DNA of 48,395 nucleotides from Actinomycetes bacterium (lineage in GTDB: Bacteria > Actinomycetota > Humimicrobiia > JAHJRV01): positions 1-48,395 of the forward strand of contig DAOWJR010000033.1 of the NCBI GenBank assembly GCA_030640275.1, read 5' to 3'. Both the position numbers and the translations under genes were made by a program. Shown one piece after another: positions 17,248 through 25,477 of the stretch. How positions within the stretch are numbered: position 1 is the first letter of the stretch; each line of letters opens with the position of its first letter. Under the pieces are notes generated by a model. The model did not search any database. It was not told the origin of the DNA and worked only from the letters and a program-made list of their open reading frames with translations.

Positions 17248-19896
17248 TTATATTTTTATACTTTCTATTTGCTTTTCAATACTTTCTATTTCTTTTTTCA
17301 GTTCTTCCAGCTTTTCTTTTTCCCTTAAAATAATATGTTCCGGGGCTTTCTGTAAGAATTGCACATTTGAGAGTTTCTTTTTGCTTTTTTCATAACCAGC
17401 TTTAACCTTACTTAAACGTTTTTTTAACCTTTCTGTTTCCTCTTTTATATCAACCAACTCAAGTAGTGGTATATATATATCAACTCCTGATACATGAGAT
17501 TTAGTATACTTAGACAAATCATCTATTTCCTTTATAAAATCTATACTATTAAGACCTCCCAATTTTATTAATTTCTCAATATTCCTTCCTATTAGGTTCT
17601 TTTTATCCAAATCATCAGTAATTAAATATGCTGGAAATCTCCTTGAAGGTTCCACTAATAACTGACTTCTGACTTTCCTAATTGAACTTATCACTTCTAT
17701 TAAAATCTCCATCTCATATTCTGCTTCTTTATCAATCTCTTCAGATTTATATTCAGGATATGAGGATATCATTATACTCTCACTTTCCAGGGGTAAACTT
17801 TGCCATATTTCCTCAGTAATAAATGGCATGAAAGGATGAAGAAGTCTTAAATATCTTTCTAATATATTTATTAATACATATCCTACAGTGCTTTTAGCTA
17901 TTTCATCCTCATCTTGATATAGTCTACTTTTACAAAGTTCGATATACCAATCACAATACTGCCTCCAGAAGAATTTATAGAGCTGCTTTGATGCTTCTGC
18001 AAAATTAAATTTTTCAAGATTCTCTAACACATTCTTAACAACTTTATTGAATCTGCTAATAATCCATCTATCTTCTAATTGGTAGTTCAGTTTAGTTTTA
18101 TTAATTTCTTTATAATTGATTTTTTCTGTACCCATTTGAACAAACCTTGCTGCATTCCATATCTTATTTACAAAATTCCTCATCCCTTCTATTGTTTCTT
18201 CACCTAAAGATATATTTCTACCAGGTGATGTTAAAAATGAAAGCGTAAATCTTAAAGAATCTGTACCATATTTTTCCATCACAGGAACAGGGTCAATTAC
18301 ATTTCCCAAAGATTTGCTCATCTTTTTCCCGAATTTATCATATATCGTAGGATGGATAAAAACTCTGCCAAATGGAATCTTTTTCATAAAATATAATGAT
18401 GTCATAATCATTCTTGCAACCCAGAAGAAGATAATTTCATTAGCTGTTGTTAATGTATCTGTAGGAAAGAAATATTTCAGCTCTGGTGTTTCTTCTGGCC
18501 ATCCCATGGTGGAAAATGACCATAAGGCAGAGCTAAACCAGGTATCTAAAATATCCTCTTCCTGATATATATTACTACTTTTACAACTTTTACATTCTTT
18601 TGGTGGATCTAACTCAACCATAATTTCATTACAATCCCTACAATACCAGATAGGAATCCTGTGTCCCCACCAGAGTTGTCTTGATATACACCAATCTTTA
18701 ATATTTCTCATCCAGTGAAAATAAACCTTTTCCCAATTTTCAGGTAAAAACTTAATATCATGATTCTCAACAACTTTTATGGCAGCCTCTGTTAAAGGTT
18801 TCATTTTAACAAACCACTGTTCTGAAATTCTTGGCTCAATAACTACCTTACATCTGTCATGTCTTCCAATGGCTAAAGAGTGTTTCTCAATTTTTCTTAA
18901 TAAGCTTAAAGTTTTGAGATCCTTAATTACTTTTTCCCTGCATTCATATCTATCCAGGTTCATATATTTTTGTCCATTTTCATTTATCCTTGCTCTATCA
19001 TCAAAAATATTGATTTGCTTCAGATTATAAGTTAATCCTATCTCATAATCATCGGGGTCGTGAGCCGGAGTTATTTTAACAGCACCTGTTCCAAACTCAG
19101 TATCAACTCTTTCATCTGATATTATTGGTAATTCCCTACCAATTAATGGCAGGATTGCCGTCTTTCCAATATATAATTTATATCTTTTATCCTTGGGGTG
19201 AACTGCAACAGCAGTATCACCCAACATTGTTTCAGGTCTTGTTGTAGCAACAGTTATATAATCATCTTCTCCTTTTATTGGATAATCAATGTACCAAAGA
19301 TTTCCCTCTTCCTCTTCCTTTTCAACTTCTATATCTGCAATAGTAGTTAAGCACTTTGGACACCAATTTATCATTCTAAAATCTTTATAAATTAATCCAT
19401 TATCATAAAGTATTTTAAATGCAGTTAATACTGCTTTTGATAAACCTGGATCCATTGTAAATCTTTCTCTCTCCCAATCACATGAACAGCCAAGTTTTTT
19501 TAGTTGTTCAATTATTATATTCCCATATCTTTCTTTCCATTGCCATGCTCTTTCTAAAAACTTATCCCTACCCAATTCATGTTTTGTTATGCCTTTATTA
19601 GCTATTATGTTTTCTAAAACATTGTGAACAGCAATACTTGCATGGTCTGTTCCTGGTAACCATAACGTGTTATATCCCTGCATTCTTTTCTGTCTTATAA
19701 TTATGTCCTGGATAGTGTTATTCAGTGCATGGCCTAAATGCAGAACACCAGTAACATTTGGAGGTGGAATAACTATTGTAAAAGGCTTTTTGCTTTTGTC
19801 AACCTCAGCATGAAAATAACTTTTTTTTAGCCAGAAATCGTATATTTTATTTTCAACTATTGAAGGATTATATTTCTTACTAATAATTTTATTCAT
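17248..19896 (-). CDS. valS: Valyl-tRNA synthetase
   Basis: The 882-residue class I synthetase has HLGH (53-56) as the HIGH motif, KKMSKSLGN as the KMSKS loop, an editing domain (VATTRPETMLGDTAV) and a C-terminal coiled-coil arm (about 815-880) specific to ValS. It charges tRNA-Val and hydrolyses Thr-tRNA-Val. A T-box leader lies upstream. The ATG has no SD immediately before it: the sequence UAAGGGGG, which can pair with the anti-SD, lies 34 bases upstream and is brought near by a 25-base hairpin. Confidence 0.97.
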   Translation of the reverse strand: MNKIISKKYNPSIVENKIYDFWLKKSYFHAEVDKSKKPFTIVIPPPNVTGVLHLGHALNNTIQDIIIRQKRMQGYNTLWLPGTDHASIAVHNVLENIIANKGITKHELGRDKFLERAWQWKERYGNIIIEQLKKLGCSCDWERERFTMDPGLSKAVLTAFKILYDNGLIYKDFRMINWCPKCLTTIADIEVEKEEEEGNLWYIDYPIKGEDDYITVATTRPETMLGDTAVAVHPKDKRYKLYIGKTAILPLIGRELPIISDERVDTEFGTGAVKITPAHDPDDYEIGLTYNLKQINIFDDRARINENGQKYMNLDRYECREKVIKDLKTLSLLRKIEKHSLAIGRHDRCKVVIEPRISEQWFVKMKPLTEAAIKVVENHDIKFLPENWEKVYFHWMRNIKDWCISRQLWWGHRIPIWYCRDCNEIMVELDPPKECKSCKSSNIYQEEDILDTWFSSALWSFSTMGWPEETPELKYFFPTDTLTTANEIIFFWVARMIMTSLYFMKKIPFGRVFIHPTIYDKFGKKMSKSLGNVIDPVPVMEKYGTDSLRFTLSFLTSPGRNISLGEETIEGMRNFVNKIWNAARFVQMGTEKINYKEINKTKLNYQLEDRWIISRFNKVVKNVLENLEKFNFAEASKQLYKFFWRQYCDWYIELCKSRLYQDEDEIAKSTVGYVLINILERYLRLLHPFMPFITEEIWQSLPLESESIMISSYPEYKSEEIDKEAEYEMEILIEVISSIRKVRSQLLVEPSRRFPAYLITDDLDKKNLIGRNIEKLIKLGGLNSIDFIKEIDDLSKYTKSHVSGVDIYIPLLELVDIKEETERLKKRLSKVKAGYEKSKKKLSNVQFLQKAPEHIILREKEKLEELKKEIESIEKQIESIKI

Positions 19897-19903
19897 AAGA
19901 TTT

Positions 19904-19938
19904 GCAAATTTTTAAAATTAAAATTTGCTTCCCCCCTT
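19904..19938 (-). promoter_or_regulatory. valS ribosome-binding site bridged by a hairpin
   Basis: AAGGGGGG (19931-19938) preceded by T can pair over eight positions with the 16S tail (one G-U). Then comes a 25-base hairpin (19904-19928), GCAAATTTT pairing with AAAATTTGC (9 bp), and the ATG follows seven bases later. Linear spacing is 34 bases; with the hairpin folded it is nine. Confidence 0.6.
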
Positions 19939-19964
19939 AACTATAATTTTAAATTAATTAAAAT

Positions 19965-19999
19965 AAAAAAGCCCAGATTCAAAAGGACGAATTGGGCTT
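19965..19999 (-). terminator. Regulated terminator of the valS T-box
   Basis: AAGCCCA pairs with TGGGCTT, and ATTC with GAAT inside it, followed by a T-run. It overlaps the antiterminator half CGAATT/AATTCG, so the two structures are mutually exclusive, as expected of a T-box switch. Confidence 0.88.
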
Positions 20000-20087
20000 A
20001 ATTCGTGGTACCACCTTACTTCTCCAAAGTGGAGCACTCGTTTTATATAACGGATTTTCCGATTAGGCTACCTTGGTTAAATTGTCC
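19965..20087 (-). promoter_or_regulatory. T-box riboswitch controlling valS
   Basis: The T-box sequence AAGGTGGTACCACG lies at 20004-20017. The UGGU bulge would pair with an ACCA tRNA end, matching the A73 of tRNA-Val. The antiterminator halves ACGAATT and AATTCGT, and the competing terminator, follow. A TCCGTTA F-box-like segment near 20050 and a CTCCACTTTGGAG stem (stem III) precede it. Uncharged tRNA-Val should favour antitermination. Only about 40 bases separate the clpP stop from the F-box region, so a normal stem I with its specifier loop does not fit there. It must overlap clpP coding sequence or be very reduced. Confidence 0.92.
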
Positions 20088-20675
20088 TTATAGTCTTTTA
20101 GTGAATATTTCATCTATTATTCCATATTTCTTTGCATGTTCAGCAGTCATAATAAAATCTCTATCAGTATCTTCGCTGATTCTTTCAACTGATTGACCTA
20201 TATGTTTAGCTAATAGTTTATTCATCATTTCTCTCATTCTCAATATCTCCTTAGCGTGAATATCAACATCAGAAGCACTTCCAGTTGCTCCACCACTGGG
20301 TTGGTGCAGAAGAATCCTTGAATGTGGAAGAGCAAATCTTTTCCCTTTTTCCCCGGCAGCCAAAATTAAAGCTGCACCACTTGCTGCTTGCCCCATACAA
20401 ATAGTAGAAACAGGTGATTTTATAAACTGTATAGTATCATAAATTGCCATAGTGGATGTTATCAAACCACCTGGACTGTTAATATAAAGATTTATATCTT
20501 TCTTAGGATCCTCTGCTTCTAAAAAAAGTAATTGGGCCATAACCAAATTGGCAAGTCTATCATCTATGTTATCACCTAAAAAAATTATTCTTTCTTTTAA
20601 TAATCTTGAATAGATATCAAAAGATCTTTCACCCCTACTTGTTTGTTCGATGACTATTGGTATTAAATTACTCAA
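20088..20675 (-). CDS. clpP: ATP-dependent Clp protease proteolytic subunit
   Basis: The 195-residue serine peptidase has the triad Ser99 (GQAASGA), His124 (RILLHQPSGG) and Asp173 (TDRDFIM). It forms the tetradecameric chamber used with ClpX or ClpA/C. The start is TTG at 20673-20675 behind AGAGGT. It lies 87 bases after tig. The usual next gene, clpX, is absent; a T-box and valS follow directly. Confidence 0.97.
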   Translation of the reverse strand: MSNLIPIVIEQTSRGERSFDIYSRLLKERIIFLGDNIDDRLANLVMAQLLFLEAEDPKKDINLYINSPGGLITSTMAIYDTIQFIKSPVSTICMGQAASGAALILAAGEKGKRFALPHSRILLHQPSGGATGSASDVDIHAKEILRMREMMNKLLAKHIGQSVERISEDTDRDFIMTAEHAKKYGIIDEIFTKRL

Positions 20676-20762
20676 ACTTTACCTCTTTTTAATAAATTGA
20701 TAATAAATTATATACCACCGTATAAGTTTAAAGGTATTAAATTATACAAATTTCACTTTCTT

Positions 20763-22067
20763 TTAAACAATTTTTGCATTATCAAGCAAAAAATCTAATG
20801 TTTTTCTTCTCCTTAATTCCAGTTTTAGATTATAATAACCCATTCCTTTAATATAGTAGTTATAAACATCATCTTTTTTATCACCAGCATAACTTGCTAT
20901 TTTTTTGGCTTCAGATTTCAATGCTTCATCAGATACTTTTATATTCTCTTTTTCCGAAACTGCATCTAAAATCAGATTATGACTAATTTCTAGTTCAGCT
21001 CTTTTTTTGTAATTTTTTTCAAATGACTTATTATCCTGATTTGTTATTTTTAAAAAGTCATCTAAACTTGACTCCTGTTTTTCCAGATTTTGTTTAAAAC
21101 TATCGATAAGCTCTTTACTTCGATTTTCAATCATAATAGGTGGAATGTCAATCGGGTTATATTTAATTAATTCCTCTAATATCTTGATCTTTCTTAAAGA
21201 TTTGATATCCTCCTGTTTTTTCTTTTTTGTCTCATTTTTAATATATTTATTTAACTCATCTAAGTTATTAAAACCACCTACCATTTTTGCAAATTCATCA
21301 TTAACTTCGGGTAGTAATTTCTTTTTTATAGCTTTTAATTTAATATGACACTTTAATTTTTTACCTGCTATTTTCTTGTTAAAATAGTTCTCTGGATATG
21401 ATATTTCCAAAATCTTCTCATCACCTATTCTCATTCCAATTAATTCTTTCTCCTTATCACCAAATGAAGCTCCTGATCCAATTTGTAATAAATAATCCGT
21501 ACCACTATTTTCTTTTACTAATGTATTGTCTAAATAATAGTCAATATCAACAACTATATAACTATCTTTTTTTACAACTTGGTTCTCATCCTCTTCCAAT
21601 CTTGCAAATTGATTTCTTAATCCTTCAAGTTGTGATTTAACTTCTTTCTCTCCAACTCTTGCTATTTTTTTCTCTAATTTAATTCCCTTATATTTTTTCA
21701 GTAAAACCTCCGGTTCAACTAATACTTTAACTGTAAATTTTAGAGCTTTTTCTTTCTCTAACTGTTCAACTTTTATTTCTGGCTTAACAACAGGTTTTAC
21801 CTTTGACTGTGAAACTGCTTGAAGATAATATTTTAGTACAGATTCTTCTAAAGCCTCCTTTAAAATATAATCTTGACCAACTCTTGTATCTATAATTTTT
21901 TTAGGTATGTTTCCCTTTCTAAAACCGGGAATTTTTAATGATTTTGAGATCCTTTTATAGGCTTGTTCAATATCTTTTTTGAACAATTCATGTGGAACCT
22001 CCACTTCTATCTTCACCTTATTTTTCTCAATTTTTTCTACTGATGTCTTTATTTTTATATTATTCAT
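20763..22067 (-). CDS. tig: Trigger factor (ribosome-associated chaperone)
   Basis: The 434-residue protein has an N-terminal ribosome-binding domain with the signature PGFRKGNIP (about 48-56), a central FKBP-type domain (about 160-245) and a long Lys-rich helical C-terminal domain. It binds nascent chains at the exit tunnel near uL23. The ATG has a weak and distant SD. An extended -10 promoter lies about 35 bases upstream. The tig-clpP order is conserved. Confidence 0.95.
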   Translation of the reverse strand: MNNIKIKTSVEKIEKNKVKIEVEVPHELFKKDIEQAYKRISKSLKIPGFRKGNIPKKIIDTRVGQDYILKEALEESVLKYYLQAVSQSKVKPVVKPEIKVEQLEKEKALKFTVKVLVEPEVLLKKYKGIKLEKKIARVGEKEVKSQLEGLRNQFARLEEDENQVVKKDSYIVVDIDYYLDNTLVKENSGTDYLLQIGSGASFGDKEKELIGMRIGDEKILEISYPENYFNKKIAGKKLKCHIKLKAIKKKLLPEVNDEFAKMVGGFNNLDELNKYIKNETKKKKQEDIKSLRKIKILEELIKYNPIDIPPIMIENRSKELIDSFKQNLEKQESSLDDFLKITNQDNKSFEKNYKKRAELEISHNLILDAVSEKENIKVSDEALKSEAKKIASYAGDKKDDVYNYYIKGMGYYNLKLELRRRKTLDFLLDNAKIV

Positions 22068-22100
22068 TTTAAATTCATATCTCTTACTAATTTTTACAAA

Positions 22101-22109
22101 ATTATATCA
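22101..22109 (-). promoter_or_regulatory. Extended -10 promoter for tig
   Basis: TGATATAAT matches an extended -10; no good -35 is visible. Transcription would start about 27 bases before the tig ATG. Confidence 0.5.
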
Positions 22110-22169
22110 GAAAATTATTTCTATAATCAGTAAACATAAACTTGCTGATTAGTGACACCTCAAACGACT

Positions 22170-22184
22170 AAAGCCGCTGGCTTT
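22170..22184. repeat. Short palindrome between tRNA-Leu and tig
   Basis: AAAGCC and GGCTTT pair around three bases, in a GC-richer patch (22141-22190) of an otherwise AT-rich spacer. There is no T-tract, so it is probably a small intergenic repeat rather than a terminator. Confidence 0.4.
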
Positions 22185-22267
22185 CTTTCTAATTTGTTAC
22201 TAAATCTTGAAGTATATAGCTTTTTGTTTATATATACAAAAAATTCATAAAAACTATTCATAAAAAA

Positions 22268-22352
22268 TGGTGCGAGAGGGGGGACTCGAACCCCCAAGGT
22301 TTTACCCACTAGATCCTAAGTCTAGCGTGTCTGCCAATTCCACCACTCTCGC
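22268..22352 (-). tRNA. tRNA-Leu (anticodon UAG)
   Basis: Acceptor GCGAGAG/CTCTCGC with discriminator A and encoded CCA, a long variable arm, and anticodon loop CTTAGGA in stem CTAGA/TCTAG. It is third in an Arg-Lys-Leu tRNA run. Confidence 0.95.
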
Positions 22353-22364
22353 AGCCTTAAAAGC

Positions 22365-22441
22365 TGGTGGGTCGTGCAGGCTTTGAACCTGCGACCTGCT
22401 GATTAAGAGTCAGCTGCTCTACCAAGCTGAGCTAACGACCC
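22365..22441 (-). tRNA. tRNA-Lys (anticodon CUU)
   Basis: Acceptor GGGTCGT/ACGACCC, discriminator A, encoded CCA, and anticodon loop CTCTTAA in stem GCTGA/TCAGC. CUU reads AAG only; a UUU isoacceptor must lie elsewhere. Confidence 0.95.
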
Positions 22442-22484
22442 ACTTTCTCTTTGTAGTGTTTTTGATACTACCATATAAATTTTT

Positions 22485-22561
22485 TGGCGCGCCTGGAGGG
22501 ATTCGAACCCCCAACCTTCGGATTCGAAGTCCGCTGCTCTATCCAACTGAGCTACAGGCGC
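22485..22561 (-). tRNA. tRNA-Arg (anticodon UCG)
   Basis: Acceptor GCGCCTG/CAGGCGC, discriminator G, encoded CCA, and anticodon loop CTTCGAA. Position 27-43 is a G-A mismatch. UCG is less common than ACG for the CGN box. It shares most of its acceptor and D-arm sequence with the tRNA-Arg at 23276. Confidence 0.94.
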
Positions 22562-22808
22562 TTACAGTTTTATTTTCATTAAAATAATAGATATTTTCTA
22601 TTACTCTTGAAAGTGTCTTTTTAGTTATTTTTATTTCTCTCTATCTTTACTTTTCAAAATAAGACTTTTAAATGTACAAATTGAAGATAATTTATCATTT
22701 AAAAGTAGTTTATATTAGATTCTCGGACTTGAAACTTTAAACTATTCTTTTTAACCTTAATCAGTCGAAAAATTTATTTATAATAAAAAGGAAAAATTTA
22801 TAATCAAA

Positions 22809-22884
22809 TGGAGCGGATGACGGGGCTCGAACCCGTGACCTTCACCTTGGCAAGGTGACGTTCTACCAACTGAACCACATCCGC
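22809..22884 (-). tRNA. tRNA-Gly (anticodon GCC)
   Basis: Acceptor GCGGATG/CATCCGC, discriminator T, encoded CCA, and anticodon loop TTGCCAA. It lies 11 bases after tRNA-His and is probably cotranscribed with it. Confidence 0.95.
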
Positions 22885-22895
22885 ATTTAATAATC

Positions 22896-22974
22896 TGGGG
22901 TGAACGACGGGATTCGAACCCGCGACCTCAGGAGCCACAATCCTGCGCTCTAACCAAGCTGAGCTACGCTCACC
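22896..22974 (-). tRNA. tRNA-His (anticodon GUG)
   Basis: Anticodon loop TTGTGGC in stem CAGGA/TCCTG. The extra 5' G(-1) opposite C73, needed for HisRS recognition, is encoded, as is CCA. A good promoter lies just upstream. Confidence 0.95.
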
Positions 22975-22983
22975 ATTAACTTA

Positions 22984-23012
22984 ATTATCTCAAACTACGA
23001 AAAATATTTCAA
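22984..23012 (-). promoter_or_regulatory. Promoter for tRNA-His/tRNA-Gly
   Basis: TTGAAA (23007-23012), 17 bases and GATAAT (22984-22989) each match the consensus at five of six positions. The start would be a few bases before tRNA-His. Confidence 0.7.
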
Positions 23013-23041
23013 TTCAAAAAATATCAATTGTCATTTAAAAA

Positions 23042-23077
23042 TTAAAAGTAGGCACTTTTTTGTAAATTTAAAGTTTA
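23042..23077. repeat. Dispersed repeat, copy 2
   Basis: Matches 4639-4674 at 32 of 36 positions. Unlike copy 1, no matching left arm with AAAAAGTG is evident here, so it looks like a half-element. Confidence 0.6.
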
Positions 23078-23106
23078 AAAAATGTCAATAAATCTTATTT
23101 CATCTT

Positions 23107-23150
23107 AAAATATCTTCAGAAATATACCCTAAAGATATTAATAAAACTTT
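23107..23150. repeat. Degenerate direct repeat, copy A
   Basis: Thirty-six of 44 bases match 23198-23241 without gaps; the two copies flank the palindromic element. Confidence 0.6.
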
Positions 23151-23160
23151 AAAATATATA

Positions 23161-23195
23161 GCCTTTTCCCTGGTGGGAGAGGGAAAGGGAGAGGG
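23161..23195. repeat. GC-rich palindromic intergenic element
   Basis: CCTTTTCCCT pairs with AGGGAAAGG (one bulged base) around a GGTGGGAG loop, followed by GGAGAGGG. From memory it resembles the CCCTCTCCC-type short repeats common in many bacterial genomes. A related sequence lies in the leader of the regulator gene at 26196-26224. Confidence 0.5.
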
Positions 23196-23197
23196 TT

Positions 23198-23241
23198 AAA
23201 ATGTCTTTGAAAATATACCACAAAGCTATTGATAAAACTTT
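23198..23241. repeat. Degenerate direct repeat, copy B
   Basis: Partner of 23107-23150 (36 of 44 identical), directly to the right of the palindromic element. Confidence 0.6.
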
Positions 23242-23275
23242 TTTTAATGAAATAAAAAATATTAATAAAAAATAA

Positions 23276-23352
23276 TGGCGCGCCTGGAGGGACTCGAACC
23301 CCCGACCTACGGATTAGAAGTCCGTAGCTCTATCCAACTGAGCTACAGGCGC
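23276..23352 (-). tRNA. tRNA-Arg (anticodon UCU)
   Basis: Acceptor GCGCCTG/CAGGCGC, discriminator G, encoded CCA, and anticodon loop CTTCTAA in stem ACGGA/TCCGT. A TATAAT lies about 30 bases upstream. Confidence 0.95.
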
Positions 23353-23507
23353 ACATAATTTGAATTTATTATTTTACCTAATTATATCAATTTTTTATTA
23401 AAAATTTTTAATAACTTTGTTTTCTATTCTGATTCTATAAGAAATATGCTCAATTAAAAAGTTATATAAAATTTTAAAATAAAAATTTCAATAAAGAAGA
23501 TGGGGTA

Positions 23508-24098
23508 TTAAGGATTAATTATTTTTTTCTTTGCTAAATATCTAACTAAATCTTTCCTAAATCTTATTATGGTGAATAAAGTTAAAATCAATCCAAAAAG
23601 AAGATAATATACAGATTTAGAATTAATCCAGAGATAAATAGTTCCTCCTAAGAATCCTGCGATTGCCCCAACTGAAGCTTCTTTTAAGATTAGTGCAATT
23701 AATGCTCCACCTACCAAACAAGGAATAAGTACTATAAGATTTATCATACTCATCACACCTAAAGTTGTTCCAACTCCCTTTCCACCAATAAAATTTAGAT
23801 ATAGAGGCCAGTTATGACCTGCAACAGCTGCTATACCAGTTAAAAGATGGACTATTTCATTTGAACTAAATTTTTGAGCTAAAAATACTGCTAAGACTCC
23901 CTTTGCTACATCTAAAAGGCCACCTAAAAGACCAATTGCTAAACTTACATTTCTTGCAGCATTTAATCCACCAACATTTCCACTTCCTATATTTCTTATA
24001 TCCTTACCTGTAAAAAGTTTAACTACAATATAAACATTAGGTATTGAACCTAATAAGTATCCCAATATCACTAATGAACCTGATAATAATATCTTCAA
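23508..24098 (-). CDS. plsY: PlsY-family acyl-phosphate:glycerol-3-phosphate acyltransferase, divergent
   Basis: The 196-residue membrane protein has about five to six hydrophobic helices. Motif 1 reads GSGNVGGLNAAR (38-49), where PlsY normally has GSGN-x-GATN-x-x-R. Motif 2, GHNWPLYLNFIGGKGVGT, is close to consensus, but the usual third motif near the C-terminus is not clear. PlsY acylates glycerol-3-phosphate in phospholipid synthesis; whether this copy does so or uses a related substrate is open. The start is TTG behind AGGGG. It is last in a three-gene block after the alpha-oxoamine synthase. Confidence 0.82.
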   Translation of the reverse strand: MKILLSGSLVILGYLLGSIPNVYIVVKLFTGKDIRNIGSGNVGGLNAARNVSLAIGLLGGLLDVAKGVLAVFLAQKFSSNEIVHLLTGIAAVAGHNWPLYLNFIGGKGVGTTLGVMSMINLIVLIPCLVGGALIALILKEASVGAIAGFLGGTIYLWINSKSVYYLLFGLILTLFTIIRFRKDLVRYLAKKKIINP

Positions 24099-24215
24099 GA
24101 TATCCCCTTTTTAAAAATCTATAATTAAGATTAGGTTAATATATAAAGTTAAAAAATACTAAGTTATTTTATATATTTTAAACTTTAAAAAAGATTAGAT
24201 TTATGAGCTAACACT

Positions 24216-25403
24216 TTATTTAATTCCTATCTTCTTTCCACCTTTATAATATATATCAAGGGCTTTATTAATATCCTTTATAGAATGAGTTGCCATCACA
24301 TGATTTCTAATCCTGTTTGTATTTTTTGGAATAGCAGGATAAAGAATTGGACAAACATAAATGCCATTGTCATTTACAAATCTTGCAAGCTCCAATGTTC
24401 TTTCTTCATCTCCTATTAGAATTGGAACTAATGCAGTTTCACTATTCATGGTATTATAGCCCATTTCAATTAATCCCTGATTAAATAATTTTGTATTCTC
24501 TCTCAACTTTTCATATCTCCATGTTTCTTTCTCCATAACATTTAAAGTTGCTAAAGCTGCAGCAACTGCTGATGGTGGAAGACTTGCAGAAAATACAAAA
24601 CCTCTTGAAATATGTTTTAAATAATTGATTAAATCTTTATTACCAGCAATATAACCACCTACACTTGGTATTGTTTTACTCAATGTCCCCATCTTAATAT
24701 CTACACTTCCCTCGATATTAAAATGTTCTTCTATTCCTCTTCCAGTTTCTCCTAATACTCCTAATGCATGAGCTTCATCTATCATTATATCTGCTCCATA
24801 CTTATAAGCTAATTTTATTATATTTGGAAGATCAGCAATATCTCCATCCATACTAAAAACTGCATCTACTATAATTAACTTTATATTATAATCTTTGTTC
24901 TTCTCTAATATCCGTTCTAAATGTTTCATATTATTATGTTTATAAGTTCTAAAATGAGCTCCTGATAACATACAGCCATCAATAATACTGGCATGATCAA
25001 GCTTGTCCATTATAATAATATCTTTTGGACCTGTCAGACTCGAAATAGAAGACAAGTTTGCAACATAACCACTACTATATGTAATTGCTGCCTCTGTTTT
25101 TTTAAATTCAGCTATCTTCTCTTCCAGTTTCATGTGTAATGTTGTAGTTCCTGCTAATAATCTAACACCACCTGAAGCCGAGCCATAATTATCAATTGCA
25201 TCTTTAGCTGCTTTCATTATATCTGGATGATCCGAAATACCTAAATAACTATAAGAGCCAAGGTTAATAAACTCCTTTCCCTCAACAATTATTTTAGCAC
25301 GTGAAGGACCCTGAATCTCTTTCATATAAAAATACCTATTAGCATTTTTTGCATCTTTTAACCTCTGAGTAAAAAGCATAATTTTTTCTGATTTCTCAAT
25401 CAT
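24216..25403 (-). CDS. Alpha-oxoamine synthase family PLP enzyme (serine palmitoyltransferase / KBL / AONS-like)
   Basis: The 395-residue fold-type I PLP enzyme condenses an amino acid with an acyl-CoA. PLP Lys243 lies in GTLSKTIPSVGGY, with DEAH 209-212 and His137 in DHASIIDGC. The N-terminal NLGSYSYLG, the FSASLPPS segment and the late GIYVCPILYPA segment remind me more of serine palmitoyltransferase than of glycine C-acetyltransferase, which typically has a different first motif. No tdh or biotin gene is adjacent, while plsY is, so a lipid role is plausible but inferred. The ATG follows GGAGG at four bases. Confidence 0.85.
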   Translation of the reverse strand: MIEKSEKIMLFTQRLKDAKNANRYFYMKEIQGPSRAKIIVEGKEFINLGSYSYLGISDHPDIMKAAKDAIDNYGSASGGVRLLAGTTTLHMKLEEKIAEFKKTEAAITYSSGYVANLSSISSLTGPKDIIIMDKLDHASIIDGCMLSGAHFRTYKHNNMKHLERILEKNKDYNIKLIIVDAVFSMDGDIADLPNIIKLAYKYGADIMIDEAHALGVLGETGRGIEEHFNIEGSVDIKMGTLSKTIPSVGGYIAGNKDLINYLKHISRGFVFSASLPPSAVAAALATLNVMEKETWRYEKLRENTKLFNQGLIEMGYNTMNSETALVPILIGDEERTLELARFVNDNGIYVCPILYPAIPKNTNRIRNHVMATHSIKDINKALDIYYKGGKKIGIK

Positions 25404-25477
25404 TATTCCTCCATTAATTTTAATAATTATTTACTTAAAAAAATCCCAAAAAAACCAAAAAAATAATTTAAAAAAAA

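Larger units (their letters stand above)
22975..23275. other. Gene-free spacer between tRNA-His and tRNA-Arg(UCU), rich in repeats
   Basis: About 300 bases without a gene. It holds the tRNA-His promoter, a copy of the dispersed repeat (23042-23077), two degenerate 44-base direct repeats (23107 and 23198) and, between them, a GC-rich palindromic element (23161-23195). No open reading frame with conserved sequence is seen. Confidence 0.6.

Noticed and set aside
23080..23093. TTGACA on the minus strand as a promoter
   Set aside because: At 17 bases the -10 position reads TTACAA, a poor match, and a better promoter for the tRNA-His unit exists downstream.
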